Origin: Lysobacter prati
GTDB lineage: Bacteria; Pseudomonadota; Gammaproteobacteria; Xanthomonadales; Xanthomonadaceae
DNA: 64,000 bases
Assembly (NCBI RefSeq): GCF_009765215.1
Contig: NZ_VLNV01000004.1
Location: 1 to 64,000 of the forward strand
Reading direction: 5' to 3'
Shown here: positions 50,527-58,548 of the stretch, in pieces
How positions within the stretch are numbered: the first letter of the stretch is position 1
Layout of the letters: each line of letters begins with the position of its first letter
The notes under the pieces: model-generated
Seen by the model: the letters and a program-made list of their open reading frames with translations, nothing else
Told to the model about the DNA's origin: nothing
The model's database searches: none
Made by a program: the position numbers and the translations under genes

Positions 50527-51210
50527 ATGACTGCTTTACGCCAGCCCAGCCCCCCGAAGTCCACCGGACCGGGACGTCCCAAGGATCTGGGAAAGCGCGC
50601 CGCGATATTGGAAGCGGCCAAAAGAATGTTTACTCAGCTCGGCTACGACGGCTCCAGCATGGACCAGATCGCCGCCGAAGCCGGGGTCTCCAAGCTCACC
50701 GTCTACAGCCATTTCGGCGACAAGGACGCGCTGTTCGCTGCCGCCATCGAAGCGCATTGCGAGCAGTCGCTGCCGTCGTCGTTGTTCGAGCCGTCCCCGG
50801 CAACGCCGTTGCGCGAGCGCCTGGCGGCCATCGCCCACGCCTTCTACGCCATGATCAGCTCGCCCGAAGCGGTCGCCGGCCATCGCATGCTGTGCACCCC
50901 GCAGGTAGCCCACTCGGCCCTGCCTAAGCTGTTCTGGGAAGCCGGCCCGATGCGCGTCCAGGGCGATTTCGCGACCTTGCTCGAGCGCCGGATCGGCGCC
51001 GGCGAACTCGACATCGCCGACGTGCCGCGCGCGGCCGGACAATTCTTCGCCCTGATCAAGGGCGAGCCGCACGCCTGCCTGGTGTTCGGCGGACCGGCCC
51101 CGACGGAGGAGGAAATCGAAGCGCACCTTGCCGCATCGGTCGATCTGTTCCTGCGTGCCTACGCGGTGCGTGACGCGGCGCCGGCCCGTACGGCACGGAC
51201 GTCACGTTGA
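50527..51210 (+). CDS. TetR family repressor
   Basis: A 227-residue regulator. The N-terminal helix-turn-helix (about 25-70) reads A-A-I-L-E-A-A-K-R-M-F, Y-D-G-S-S-M-D-Q-I-A-A-E-A-G-V-S-K-L-T-V-Y-S-H-F-G-D-K-D-A-L-F. The remainder is a helical ligand/dimer domain resembling AcrR C-terminal domains. It probably represses the divergent RND operon and itself through the inverted repeat in the shared promoter; this is inferred from position. The inducing compound is unknown. Confidence 0.9.
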   Translation: MTALRQPSPPKSTGPGRPKDLGKRAAILEAAKRMFTQLGYDGSSMDQIAAEAGVSKLTVYSHFGDKDALFAAAIEAHCEQSLPSSLFEPSPATPLRERLAAIAHAFYAMISSPEAVAGHRMLCTPQVAHSALPKLFWEAGPMRVQGDFATLLERRIGAGELDIADVPRAAGQFFALIKGEPHACLVFGGPAPTEEEIEAHLAASVDLFLRAYAVRDAAPARTARTSR

Positions 51211-51403
51211 TAGCCGATGCAGGCAACTTGCAGGCTTGATCTGACCAAATCTGGCGTTTGACCACAGGAGGGTGACTGGTCTTGATTACTTCCGGCACTC
51301 AGTCCGCATACCGACGCTCGGCCATCCTGTGCGCCGCGCCAGCACCGGCCCGGTGGGTCATTACCGGTACAATTCGCGGTCTTCCGCGCGAGATTTCCCC
51401 CCG

Positions 51404-52060
51404 ATGAACCCCATGGATTACATCAAGGCACGCGAACTGATGGTCGAGCAGCAGGTACGTCCCTGGGACGTGCTCGATCCGCGCGTGCTCGACGTGCTGG
51501 CGACGCTGCCGCGCGAGGCCTTCGTGCCCGCCGAGCACAGCCGGCTGGCCTATGCCGACCTGGCGCTGCCGCTGGCCCATGGCGAGTCGATGATGAAGCC
51601 CGTGGTCGAGGGTCGCACCCTGCAGTCGCTGGCGCTGGACCCGGGTGACGACGTGCTCGAGATCGGCACCGGCAGCGGCTTCCTGACCGCCTGCATGGGC
51701 CGCCTTGCGCGCGAAGTGGTCAGCGTCGAACGCCACGCCGACCTCGCCGACGGCGCCCGCGCCGTGCTGGCGCAGCAGGGTATCGACAACGCCCAGGTCA
51801 TCACCGCCGATGCCCTGGCCTGGACGCCGGACCGCCGCTTCAGCGCGATCTGCGTCACCGGCGCCGTCGATGTCATCCCGCAGCGCTTCATCGACTGGCT
51901 GCAGCCGGACGGCCGACTGTTCGTCGTGCGCGGCCGCTCGCCGGTGATGGAAGCGGTGCTGCTGCGCAACGATGTCAACGCTTCGCGCATCCAATCGTTG
52001 TTCGAAACCGATCTGCCCTACCTCGCCGGTGCGGCCCCCGCCCCGGCATTCAAGTTCTGA
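51404..52060 (+). CDS. Protein-L-isoaspartate methyltransferase family
   Basis: A 218-residue SAM-dependent enzyme. V-L-E-I-G-T-G-S-G-F-L-T-A is motif I for SAM, V-S-V-E-R-H is the acidic strand-2 end, and R-E-A-F-V-P-A-E-H and M-M-K-P fit the PCMT family, which repairs isoaspartate in proteins. The region after the SAM motifs differs from classic Pcm (I-C-V-T-G-A-V-D), so substrate identity is open. ATG 51404 is chosen over ATG 51413. No Shine-Dalgarno is seen; TACAAT lies at 51368-51373. It lies 70 bp upstream of tolC on the same strand. Confidence 0.85.
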   Translation: MNPMDYIKARELMVEQQVRPWDVLDPRVLDVLATLPREAFVPAEHSRLAYADLALPLAHGESMMKPVVEGRTLQSLALDPGDDVLEIGTGSGFLTACMGRLAREVVSVERHADLADGARAVLAQQGIDNAQVITADALAWTPDRRFSAICVTGAVDVIPQRFIDWLQPDGRLFVVRGRSPVMEAVLLRNDVNASRIQSLFETDLPYLAGAAPAPAFKF

Positions 52061-52130
52061 CGACCCCTCATACGTCTGCATGGCCTATGCGGACGGTTCA
52101 ACAAGAACGCTACACGGACAAGGACATCGC

Positions 52131-53555
52131 ATGATCCGCCGCCCGCTCGTAATCGCCCTCGCCACTGCCATGGGCCTGTCGGCCCTGATGCCGGCCACGG
52201 CCTCCGCCGAAGACCTGTTGCAGACCTACGAGCTGGCGCGCGACAGCGACCCGCAACTGTCCGCTTCCGAATCCAGCCGCCTGGCCATTAAGGAAGGCGC
52301 GGTGCAGACCCGCGCGGCGATGCTGCCGCAGCTCGACGGAACTGCCTCGATCACCCGCGCCGAGAACCACAACCGCGGCAACCTCAGCGTCAGCCCTGAC
52401 GGCACCGTCAGCGGCGGCAACAGCGAGAACGACTCGACCACTCGCAGCAGCGAGGTCCGGCTGAGCCAGATGATCTACGACCGCGGCAACTTCACCCGCC
52501 ACAAGAGCCAGAAGGCGCTGAGCGAAGCCAGCGACTTCCAGCTGGCGGCGGCCGGCAATGACCTGATCACGCGTACCTCGGCGGCCTACTTCAACGTGCT
52601 GATCGCGCTGGAGTCGCTGGTTGCCGCCGAAGCGGCCGAGACGGCGCTCAAGAAGCAGTTCGACTACGCTTCCAAGCGACTCGAAGTCGGCCTGGCGCCG
52701 ATCACCGACGTGCACGAAGCGCGCGCCCAGTACGACAGCGCGCGCGCCAACACGATCCTCGCCCGCAACGTGCTCGAGGACGCGTACCAGGGCCTGACCG
52801 AGCTGACCGGCAAGGACGTGCGCGGCGTCAAGGGCCTGCCGAAGGACTTCCAGCCGGTGCTGCCGGAATCGCGCGACGCCGAAGGCTGGGTGGCGACCGC
52901 CATCGAGAACAACCCCGCGCTGCGTGCCAAGGACCTGCAGGTGCAGTCGACCGAGGCCGACGTCGAGACCGCACGCGCCGGCCACTGGCCGCGCTTGTAC
53001 CTCAACGGCAGCTATGGCGACTCCACTGGCTGGGGCGACACCACGCTGAACGACTTCGGCTTCACTCGCGACATCGACAACCGTTCGTACGGCCCCGCAG
53101 TCGGCTTGACGCTGTCGGTGCCAATCTACTCCGGCGGCGCAATCCAGTCGGGCGTGCGCCAGGCGCTCGCCCGTCGCGACGTCGCCAGCGACGAGCTCGA
53201 ATCGCAGAAGCGCGCACTGATCCGCAATACCCGCAACGCTTACCAGACCCTGGTCGCCAGCGTCAGCGAAGTCGAAGCCCGCCGCCTGGCGCTGGTCTCG
53301 GCCAAGAGTGCTTACGACGCGTCGCAGGTCGGCCTGGAAGTCGGCACCCGCACCGTGCTGGACGTGTTGCAGAACCAGAACAACCTCTTCCGCGCCCAGC
53401 TCGAGTACGCCCGCGCCCGCTACAACCACCTGCAGAACCGCCTGCTGCTGGAACAGGCCGCCGGCACGCTCGACATCGCCGACGTCCAGGACATCAACCG
53501 CCTGCTGACGCTCGACACCGAGTCGTACGTGGCACCGGGTGACGTCCAGGGCTGA
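52131..53555 (+). CDS. tolC: TolC family outer membrane channel
   Basis: A 474-residue outer-membrane efflux protein. The signal peptide is residues 1-26 (cut after A-S-A). The mature protein has two repeated halves of long helices; Y-E-L-A-R-D-S-D-P-Q-L opens it, L-S-Q-M-I-Y-D-R-G-N-F and L-S-V-P-I-Y-S-G-G-A end strands, and V-G-T-R-T-V-L-D-V-L-Q-N-Q is in the second half. It serves type-I secretion and RND pumps, possibly the pump at 46172. AGGA precedes the ATG. A strong terminator follows. Confidence 0.93.
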   Translation: MIRRPLVIALATAMGLSALMPATASAEDLLQTYELARDSDPQLSASESSRLAIKEGAVQTRAAMLPQLDGTASITRAENHNRGNLSVSPDGTVSGGNSENDSTTRSSEVRLSQMIYDRGNFTRHKSQKALSEASDFQLAAAGNDLITRTSAAYFNVLIALESLVAAEAAETALKKQFDYASKRLEVGLAPITDVHEARAQYDSARANTILARNVLEDAYQGLTELTGKDVRGVKGLPKDFQPVLPESRDAEGWVATAIENNPALRAKDLQVQSTEADVETARAGHWPRLYLNGSYGDSTGWGDTTLNDFGFTRDIDNRSYGPAVGLTLSVPIYSGGAIQSGVRQALARRDVASDELESQKRALIRNTRNAYQTLVASVSEVEARRLALVSAKSAYDASQVGLEVGTRTVLDVLQNQNNLFRAQLEYARARYNHLQNRLLLEQAAGTLDIADVQDINRLLTLDTESYVAPGDVQG

Positions 53556-53578
53556 GCCGGCTCAACAGCTGCAGTAAA

Positions 53579-53609
53579 GAAACCGCCGGATCTCCGGCGG
53601 TTTTTTTTT
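53579..53609 (+). terminator. Rho-independent terminator of tolC
   Basis: AACCGCCGG-ATCT-CCGGCGGTT (53581-53602) followed by an uninterrupted T run to 53609, 25 bp after the tolC stop. Confidence 0.95.
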
Positions 53610-53646
53610 GCCCGAAGCATCGCCCCGATCGGGCGAGGGTCGCTCG

Positions 53647-53765
53647 GCCCCGCCTACGCTGGGATGACGGGCAAGGAGCAACGTCCATGGGTTCCCGCCT
53701 TCGCGGGAATGACGGGCTAGAGCCGAAGAGAAATGCCAGAGCGTCGTCCGCCGGGTCGGAGCGAG
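53647..53765. repeat. Family A repeats with truncated inverted-repeat arm
   Basis: Contains a diverged half copy (53647-53671, CCCCGCCTACGCTGGGATGACGGG), a full copy (53675-53716), and then AGCGTCGTCCGCCGGGTCGG (about 53741-53760). That last stretch equals the left arm of the 116-bp element at 16652. The order A-repeat then arm is the same as in the hppA-ppa gap, so the two loci carry related composite repeats. Confidence 0.65.
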
Positions 53766-53769
53766 AAGC

Positions 53770-55065
53770 TCAGGGTCCCGGCGGCAACAACGGCTGCAGC
53801 AGCGCCATCGTCTTCGCCAGTGCACCGCGTCCGGTCTCGACCAGCGCCCGTCCGGCCGCGGCCATGCGCTCGCGTGCCTGCGGATCGCCCAGCAGTTCTT
53901 CCAGCGCCTCGCGCACCGCCTCGGCATCGGCGACGACGCGTACCGCGCCGGCATCCTGCAGGCGCTGCGCGATCTCGACGAAGTTGTGCAGGTGCGGACC
54001 GGTGACGATGGCAGTCCCGGTCGCAGCTGGTTCGAGCAGGTTATGGCCACCGATCGCCTGCAGGCTGCCGCCGACGAAGGCGACATCGGCACAGGCGTAG
54101 AAGCTCATCAGCTCGCCAAGCGTGTCGATGACGAACACCGCATCGTCCGGCTGCGGCCATTGCGCGCGCGAACGCGTCGACACCTGCCAGCCGGCCGTGC
54201 GCGCCGTATCGGCGACCATGCGGAATCGTTCGGGGTGGCGCGGCGCCCACAACAGCAGCAGGTCGGGGAACATCGCGCGCAGGCGACGGTGGATGGCGAT
54301 GACCGCCATCTCTTCGTCCTCGTGCGTGCTGGCCGCGATCCAGACCGGCCGCGTGCCTGCGTGGCTGCGACATTCCGCCGCAAACTCTGCCAGGTTCTCC
54401 GGCACGGCCACGTCGAACTTGAGGTTGCCGACCTCGACCACCTGCTCGGCGCGCGCGCCCAGGCGGACGAAGCGCTCCCCGTCTGCATGCGATTGCGCCG
54501 CCACCGTGCGCACCGTGCGCAGCGCACGCGCCACCAGCGGCGCAAGCACGCGATAACCGCGCAGCGAGCGCTCCGACAGGCGGGCATTGAGGATCAGCGC
54601 GGGGATGCCATGGTCGCGGCAACCGAACAGCAGGTTCGGCCACAGCTCGGTCTCCATGATCAGCGCCGCGTGTGGCCGGTAGTTGGCCAGGAAGCGGCCG
54701 ACCGCGCCCGGCAGGTCATAGGGCAGGTAGACGTGGGAAACGCTCTTGCCCCACAGCGATTGCACGCGCTCCGAGCCGGTCGGGGTGATGGTGGTCACCA
54801 GCAGGCGCAGGTCGGGGCGGGTGCGGCGCAGCGCGTTGACCAGCGGCACGGCCGCATTGACCTCGCCGACGGACACCGCGTGCAGCCACAGCGTGGGCGG
54901 CTCCGGGCGCTCGGCGTAGAAGGCATACCGCTCCTGCCAGCGCAGGAAATACGACGGCTGGCGCAGGCCGCGCCAAATCAGGTGGTAAACGGTGATGGGC
55001 GCCAAAAGGTAGAGCGCGACCGAGTACAGGCCACGCATCAGGCGCTCGATAGGGTCTGTCGACAT
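53770..55065 (-). CDS. waaA: Kdo transferase
   Basis: A 431-residue inner-membrane glycosyltransferase that adds Kdo to lipid IVA. One N-terminal anchor helix (A-L-Y-L-L-A-P-I) is followed by W-L-H-A-V-S-V-G-E-V-N-A, T-T-I-T-P-T-G, P-Y-D-L-P, the M-E-T-E-L-W-P-N acceptor segment and A-S-T-H-E-D-E-E. G-G-S-L-Q-A-I-G-G-H-N-L-L-E-P-A marks the nucleotide site. ATG 55065 begins right before the anchor; a longer open frame upstream is antisense to the LpxL gene and was rejected. It is divergent from the LpxL-type gene by 78 bp. Confidence 0.96.
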   Translation of the reverse strand: MSTDPIERLMRGLYSVALYLLAPITVYHLIWRGLRQPSYFLRWQERYAFYAERPEPPTLWLHAVSVGEVNAAVPLVNALRRTRPDLRLLVTTITPTGSERVQSLWGKSVSHVYLPYDLPGAVGRFLANYRPHAALIMETELWPNLLFGCRDHGIPALILNARLSERSLRGYRVLAPLVARALRTVRTVAAQSHADGERFVRLGARAEQVVEVGNLKFDVAVPENLAEFAAECRSHAGTRPVWIAASTHEDEEMAVIAIHRRLRAMFPDLLLLWAPRHPERFRMVADTARTAGWQVSTRSRAQWPQPDDAVFVIDTLGELMSFYACADVAFVGGSLQAIGGHNLLEPAATGTAIVTGPHLHNFVEIAQRLQDAGAVRVVADAEAVREALEELLGDPQARERMAAAGRALVETGRGALAKTMALLQPLLPPGP

Positions 55066-55143
55066 CGCGACTAGGATAACCAAGGCGCATGAGGGAAAGG
55101 AGAGTGGGAGACCAATCGCGTCGGGTTGCCTAGAATCCAACCA
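55066..55143. promoter_or_regulatory. Divergent leaderless promoters, waaA/lpxL
   Basis: On the + strand TAGAAT (55131-55136) is followed by 7 nt and the ATG at 55144. On the minus strand TATCCT (55073-55078) is followed by 7 nt and the waaA ATG. Neither gene has a Shine-Dalgarno, so both mRNAs may begin at their start codons. No good -35 was found for either. Confidence 0.45.
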
Positions 55144-56079
55144 ATGGCCAAGGCAATCGAATCCCCCACCTCGCCGCCCTCCCCGCCGTTCGGTCCGCGT
55201 CACTGGCCGATGTGGCTGGCACTGGGCGTGATGTGCCTGGGCGCCCGCTTGCCGTGGACGCTGCAGCGCTGGCTGGGCAGTGGCATCGGCGCACTGGCCC
55301 TGCTGGTGGCCGCCGACCGCCGCCGCGCTGCACGGATCAACCTGGCGCTGTGCTTCCCGGAGAAGACGCCGGCCGAGCGCGAGACCCTGCTGCGCGAAAG
55401 CTTCCGCGACCTGGGCATCGGCCTGTTCGAGTTCGCGCGTGCGTGGTGGGGCTCGGTCACGCCGATGCGGCGCACGGTGCGCATCGAGGGTCTGGAACTG
55501 CTCGACGACATCCGTGCCCAGGGGCGCGGCGTGCTGATGGTCTCGGGCCATTTCATGACCTTGGAGCTGTGCGGCCGGCTGATGTGCGACCACCTGCCGC
55601 TGACCGGCATGTACCGCCGCCATCGCAGTCCGGTGATGGAGTGGGCGGTCAAGCGCGGCCGCCTGCGTTATGCCAAGGCGATGTTCACCAACGAGGAAGT
55701 GCGCCCGGCGATTCGCCACCTCAAGCAGGGCGGGTTCCTGTGGTACGCGCCGGACCAGGACATGCGCGGCAAGGACACGGTGTTCGCTCCCTTCTTCGGC
55801 GTGGCCGCGGCCACGATCACGGCCACCCACCAGTTCGCACGCCTCAGCGGCAGCGCGGTCGTGCCGTTCTTCCACCGCCGCGAAGGCGGCGACTACGTGC
55901 TGCGGATCGGCGCGCCGCTGGCGGACTTTCCTTCATCCGACGCGACCGTCGACAGCACCCGCGTCAATGCCGCGATCGAGGCGATGGTGCGCGAAGCACC
56001 CAGCCAATACCTTTGGATCCATCGCCGCTTCAAGCGGCGGCCGCCGGGGATGAGCTCGCCTTACGCGCGCCGCGATTGA
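55144..56079 (+). CDS. LpxL-type lipid A acyltransferase
   Basis: A 311-residue inner-membrane enzyme of the LpxL/HtrB family that adds a secondary acyl chain to Kdo-lipid A. The catalytic H-x4-E motif is G-H-F-M-T-L-E, with Y-R-R-H-R-S-P next and W-Y-A-P-D-Q-D and F-F-G-V-A-A-A-T later. An N-terminal membrane helix (W-L-A-L-G-V-M-C-L) anchors it. Whether it is LpxL, M or P cannot be told by eye. The ATG at 55144 gives the right length. It pairs functionally with waaA, since LpxL acts after Kdo transfer. Confidence 0.9.
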   Translation: MAKAIESPTSPPSPPFGPRHWPMWLALGVMCLGARLPWTLQRWLGSGIGALALLVAADRRRAARINLALCFPEKTPAERETLLRESFRDLGIGLFEFARAWWGSVTPMRRTVRIEGLELLDDIRAQGRGVLMVSGHFMTLELCGRLMCDHLPLTGMYRRHRSPVMEWAVKRGRLRYAKAMFTNEEVRPAIRHLKQGGFLWYAPDQDMRGKDTVFAPFFGVAAATITATHQFARLSGSAVVPFFHRREGGDYVLRIGAPLADFPSSDATVDSTRVNAAIEAMVREAPSQYLWIHRRFKRRPPGMSSPYARRD

Positions 56080-56097
56080 AAAGAGCACCTCGGCCGG

Positions 56098-57096
56098 TTA
56101 CGGCTCGATTCGCATCCCGTCTTCGGCGAACTGCAGTTTCCCCGGGTAGTGCGCACCAATGGATCGGCTTACACGCTCGCGCGAGCGATCCACACTGGTG
56201 GAGAGATGGCTGAGCAGCACCGCGCGGACGCCGACCGCGTCGGCGATCCGGCCGATATCCCCGGGCGCGGTATGCAGCGTGTAGAGCGCCGGCGGAGCGT
56301 CGGGCGGGTCCAGGACAACGGCATTGAACACGAGCAGGTCCGTGCCCTTGGCGATCCGCCTCAGCGCGGCATGCCCCTGGGGGTCGATGTCGCCACTGAA
56401 GGTAATGCTTTTTCCCTGGTAGTCGACCCGATAGATCACTGCAGGCGCATCGCGGTGATGACCGGCGACGGCACTGATGACCAGGCCACCGATGCGCTGG
56501 ATGACCCGGGGCTCACCCTTGCGCCCGGCACTGCCTGGCGCAAACAGGTCTTCGCTGGTGAAGTGGACGGTACCGGCGAAGTCGGCCAGATAACTGAAAG
56601 CGCCGGTCTTGCCGAACAGCAGCTCGACGTAGCCACTGGTGGACGGAAACCGCGCGGCGGCATCGCCCTCGGCTTGCGCACCGGCGGGGCCAAATACGCG
56701 AAAGTCGATGTCCGTGCGAGCGCTGACAGCGCGCGCCTTGACGATGCCGGGCAGTTCGGCCGCGTGATCGGCATGCAGGTGCGTCAGCAGCACCGTGTCC
56801 AGATGCTTGATGTCCAGGTGCGCCTCGCCCAGGCGCACGAGGCTTCCCGGCCCGGCGTCGACCAGAATGCGTGGCTCGCCATCCATCAGCACGACGTAGG
56901 CGGCGCCGGCACGGCCATCGGCACCTGGCCCACCGGAGCCAAGGACCACCATCGCCAGCGGCGGCGGTGGAGGAGTCGTCGGGGCGGGTTGGGCAAGGGC
57001 GCTGAGCAACGGAGCGCCAAGCAACACGGTGCCGAGCAACCGCGCGAACAGCGCGCGCCCGCGCCTCGGTGGTCGCATCGTTGCGCGGCGGCTCAT
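56098..57096 (-). CDS. Exported MBL-fold hydrolase
   Basis: A 332-residue metallo-beta-lactamase-fold protein. Metal ligands are seen in T-H-L-H-A-D-H, with a late F-S-G-D-I-D and C-terminal L-S-H-L-S. The arrangement resembles RNase Z-like/arylsulfatase-type members rather than antibiotic lactamases. A basic (R-R) N-terminus then hydrophobic stretch ending A-L-A-Q-P suggests export, possibly through Tat. The substrate is unknown. The start could be ATG 57096 or 57078. It converges with the LpxL gene, 18 bp apart. Confidence 0.8.
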   Translation of the reverse strand: MSRRATMRPPRRGRALFARLLGTVLLGAPLLSALAQPAPTTPPPPPLAMVVLGSGGPGADGRAGAAYVVLMDGEPRILVDAGPGSLVRLGEAHLDIKHLDTVLLTHLHADHAAELPGIVKARAVSARTDIDFRVFGPAGAQAEGDAAARFPSTSGYVELLFGKTGAFSYLADFAGTVHFTSEDLFAPGSAGRKGEPRVIQRIGGLVISAVAGHHRDAPAVIYRVDYQGKSITFSGDIDPQGHAALRRIAKGTDLLVFNAVVLDPPDAPPALYTLHTAPGDIGRIADAVGVRAVLLSHLSTSVDRSRERVSRSIGAHYPGKLQFAEDGMRIEP

Positions 57097-57208
57097 TGGC
57101 AATCAACGATCACGGCATTCATGGCGGAGATTCTCCGTGGCTTTGCCGCACGCGCCATGACCCGGCTTGGCGGGCCTCCTCGCTGCGGCGACCCGTGAAG
57201 CGTTGCAC

Positions 57209-57228
57209 CGCTGCCGCCGGCGGCAGCG
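57209..57228. terminator. 20-bp palindrome after O-antigen ligase gene
   Basis: CGCTGCCGCC and its exact reverse complement adjoin with no loop, 12 bp past the minus-strand stop at 57241. It is a likely RNA hairpin with no U-run; terminator function is unproven. Confidence 0.4.
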
Positions 57229-57240
57229 TCGCTAGCGAGG

Positions 57241-58548
57241 CTACTCCCGCGCCAGCAGGCTGCCGGCATACAGCGCCGCCAGCAACAGCGTCAGCCCACC
57301 CCAGAACGTCGAATAGAACGCCAGGTGGGTATTGAGCGGGAATACCGTGGCCGCCAGCGCCCACATCGCCGGACGCGCACGCTCGCGCGCCTGTTCGTCG
57401 GCAAAGCGCCACGCGCGCCAGGCCAGGGCAACACCGGCCAGCCACATCAGCAGGCCGAACAGTCCCGTCTCGCTCAATACCTCGAGCACGATCTGGTGCG
57501 CATGCAGCGCCGGCCCGCCGCCCCACGCGGCCATCTGACCCGGTGCCGGATCGCAATGGGGAAAGGCCTCGCGGAAACCACGCGCGCCAACCCCATTGAA
57601 CGGGTGGTCGCGCACCATGCACATGGCCGCGCTCCAGATCCGGGCGCGTCCGGACAAGGCACTGTCGACGCCTTCGACATCGGCGGTCAGCACGTGTGTG
57701 GTGCGGGCGATGCGTTCGCCTACCTGCGGCACGGTCGTGCTCAGCACGCCACCGGCGATGGCGCCGAACACGAACACCGCGGCCAGCTTCTTCCAGCCCA
57801 GCAGGCGCCAGCCCGACAGCGCCAGCGCGACGGCGAAGGTGATCCACGAGGCGCGCGAGCCGGCCAGCAGCAGCACGACACCGAGCGCGGCGGCGGCGAG
57901 CAGCCAGCCGACCGTGCCCAGGCGACGTCCACCGGCGAACAGCAGGAACGGCGACAGGCTTGCCAGCACCGGCCCGAGTTTGAGGTTGCACGGTCCCAGC
58001 ACACCGCTGAGGCGGTCGACGCTGGCCACTTCCACCGGCGTGCACATGCCATGGCCGCTGATCGCATGCTTGATGCCATCGATGCCCGAGAACAGCGGAC
58101 TGTTGCCGGTGGCCGCCTGCAGCAGCGCATCGATCGTCCAGATCCCCAGGATCACCGCCAGTCCGGTGAAGGTGACGCGGCGACCGCGCGGCTCGGCCAC
58201 GGCCGCCGCGACCAGCCACAGGAACGGCAGGTAGCGCAGGTCGACCGCGGCCTCGCGCAGCGCACGGCCGGGGTCGATGGCGTCGATCGCCGACACCAGC
58301 TCCGGCGTCCAGTAGGCGAAGAACAGCACGCTGGTCAGCGCCCAGGCCGGATTGCTCAGCAGCTTCGTGCCGCCACGGAAACGCGACATGGCCAAGTGGA
58401 TGATCGCCGCCAACGCACCCAGGACCAGCACGCCCTCGGCGTAGCCGGGTGCCGGCCACAAGGCGACGTAGGTCAGGATCCAGGCCGGCGCCCAGCGCCA
58501 GCCGTGCGTGCGCGGCGCGCTACCGGTGTCAGCGGTAGCGGCGGTCAT
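57241..58548 (-). CDS. O-antigen ligase/polymerase family protein
   Basis: A 435-residue inner-membrane protein with about 10-12 helices. The large periplasmic loop between late helices carries N-G-V-G-A-R-G-F-R-E-A-F and H-A-H-Q-I-V-L-E-V-L-S-E-T-G, the Wzy_C/WaaL signature, which uses an arginine and histidine to transfer glycan chains from a lipid carrier. Whether it ligates O-antigen or polymerises another glycan is unresolved. The start at ATG 58548 overlaps the upstream glycosyltransferase stop by 20 bp, so the two are co-translated. Confidence 0.85.
   Translation of the reverse strand: MTAATADTGSAPRTHGWRWAPAWILTYVALWPAPGYAEGVLVLGALAAIIHLAMSRFRGGTKLLSNPAWALTSVLFFAYWTPELVSAIDAIDPGRALREAAVDLRYLPFLWLVAAAVAEPRGRRVTFTGLAVILGIWTIDALLQAATGNSPLFSGIDGIKHAISGHGMCTPVEVASVDRLSGVLGPCNLKLGPVLASLSPFLLFAGGRRLGTVGWLLAAAALGVVLLLAGSRASWITFAVALALSGWRLLGWKKLAAVFVFGAIAGGVLSTTVPQVGERIARTTHVLTADVEGVDSALSGRARIWSAAMCMVRDHPFNGVGARGFREAFPHCDPAPGQMAAWGGGPALHAHQIVLEVLSETGLFGLLMWLAGVALAWRAWRFADEQARERARPAMWALAATVFPLNTHLAFYSTFWGGLTLLLAALYAGSLLARE

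Noticed and set aside
51272-51403. Upstream extension of the isoaspartate methyltransferase gene to GTG 51272
   Set aside because: AGGAGG abuts that GTG with no spacing, and the added 44 residues are Arg/Ser-rich and unlike the family.
53770-55875. Extension of waaA to a 701-residue protein
   Set aside because: The extra N-terminal 270 residues are antisense to the LpxL-type gene and carry no motif; the waaA anchor helix begins right at ATG 55065.
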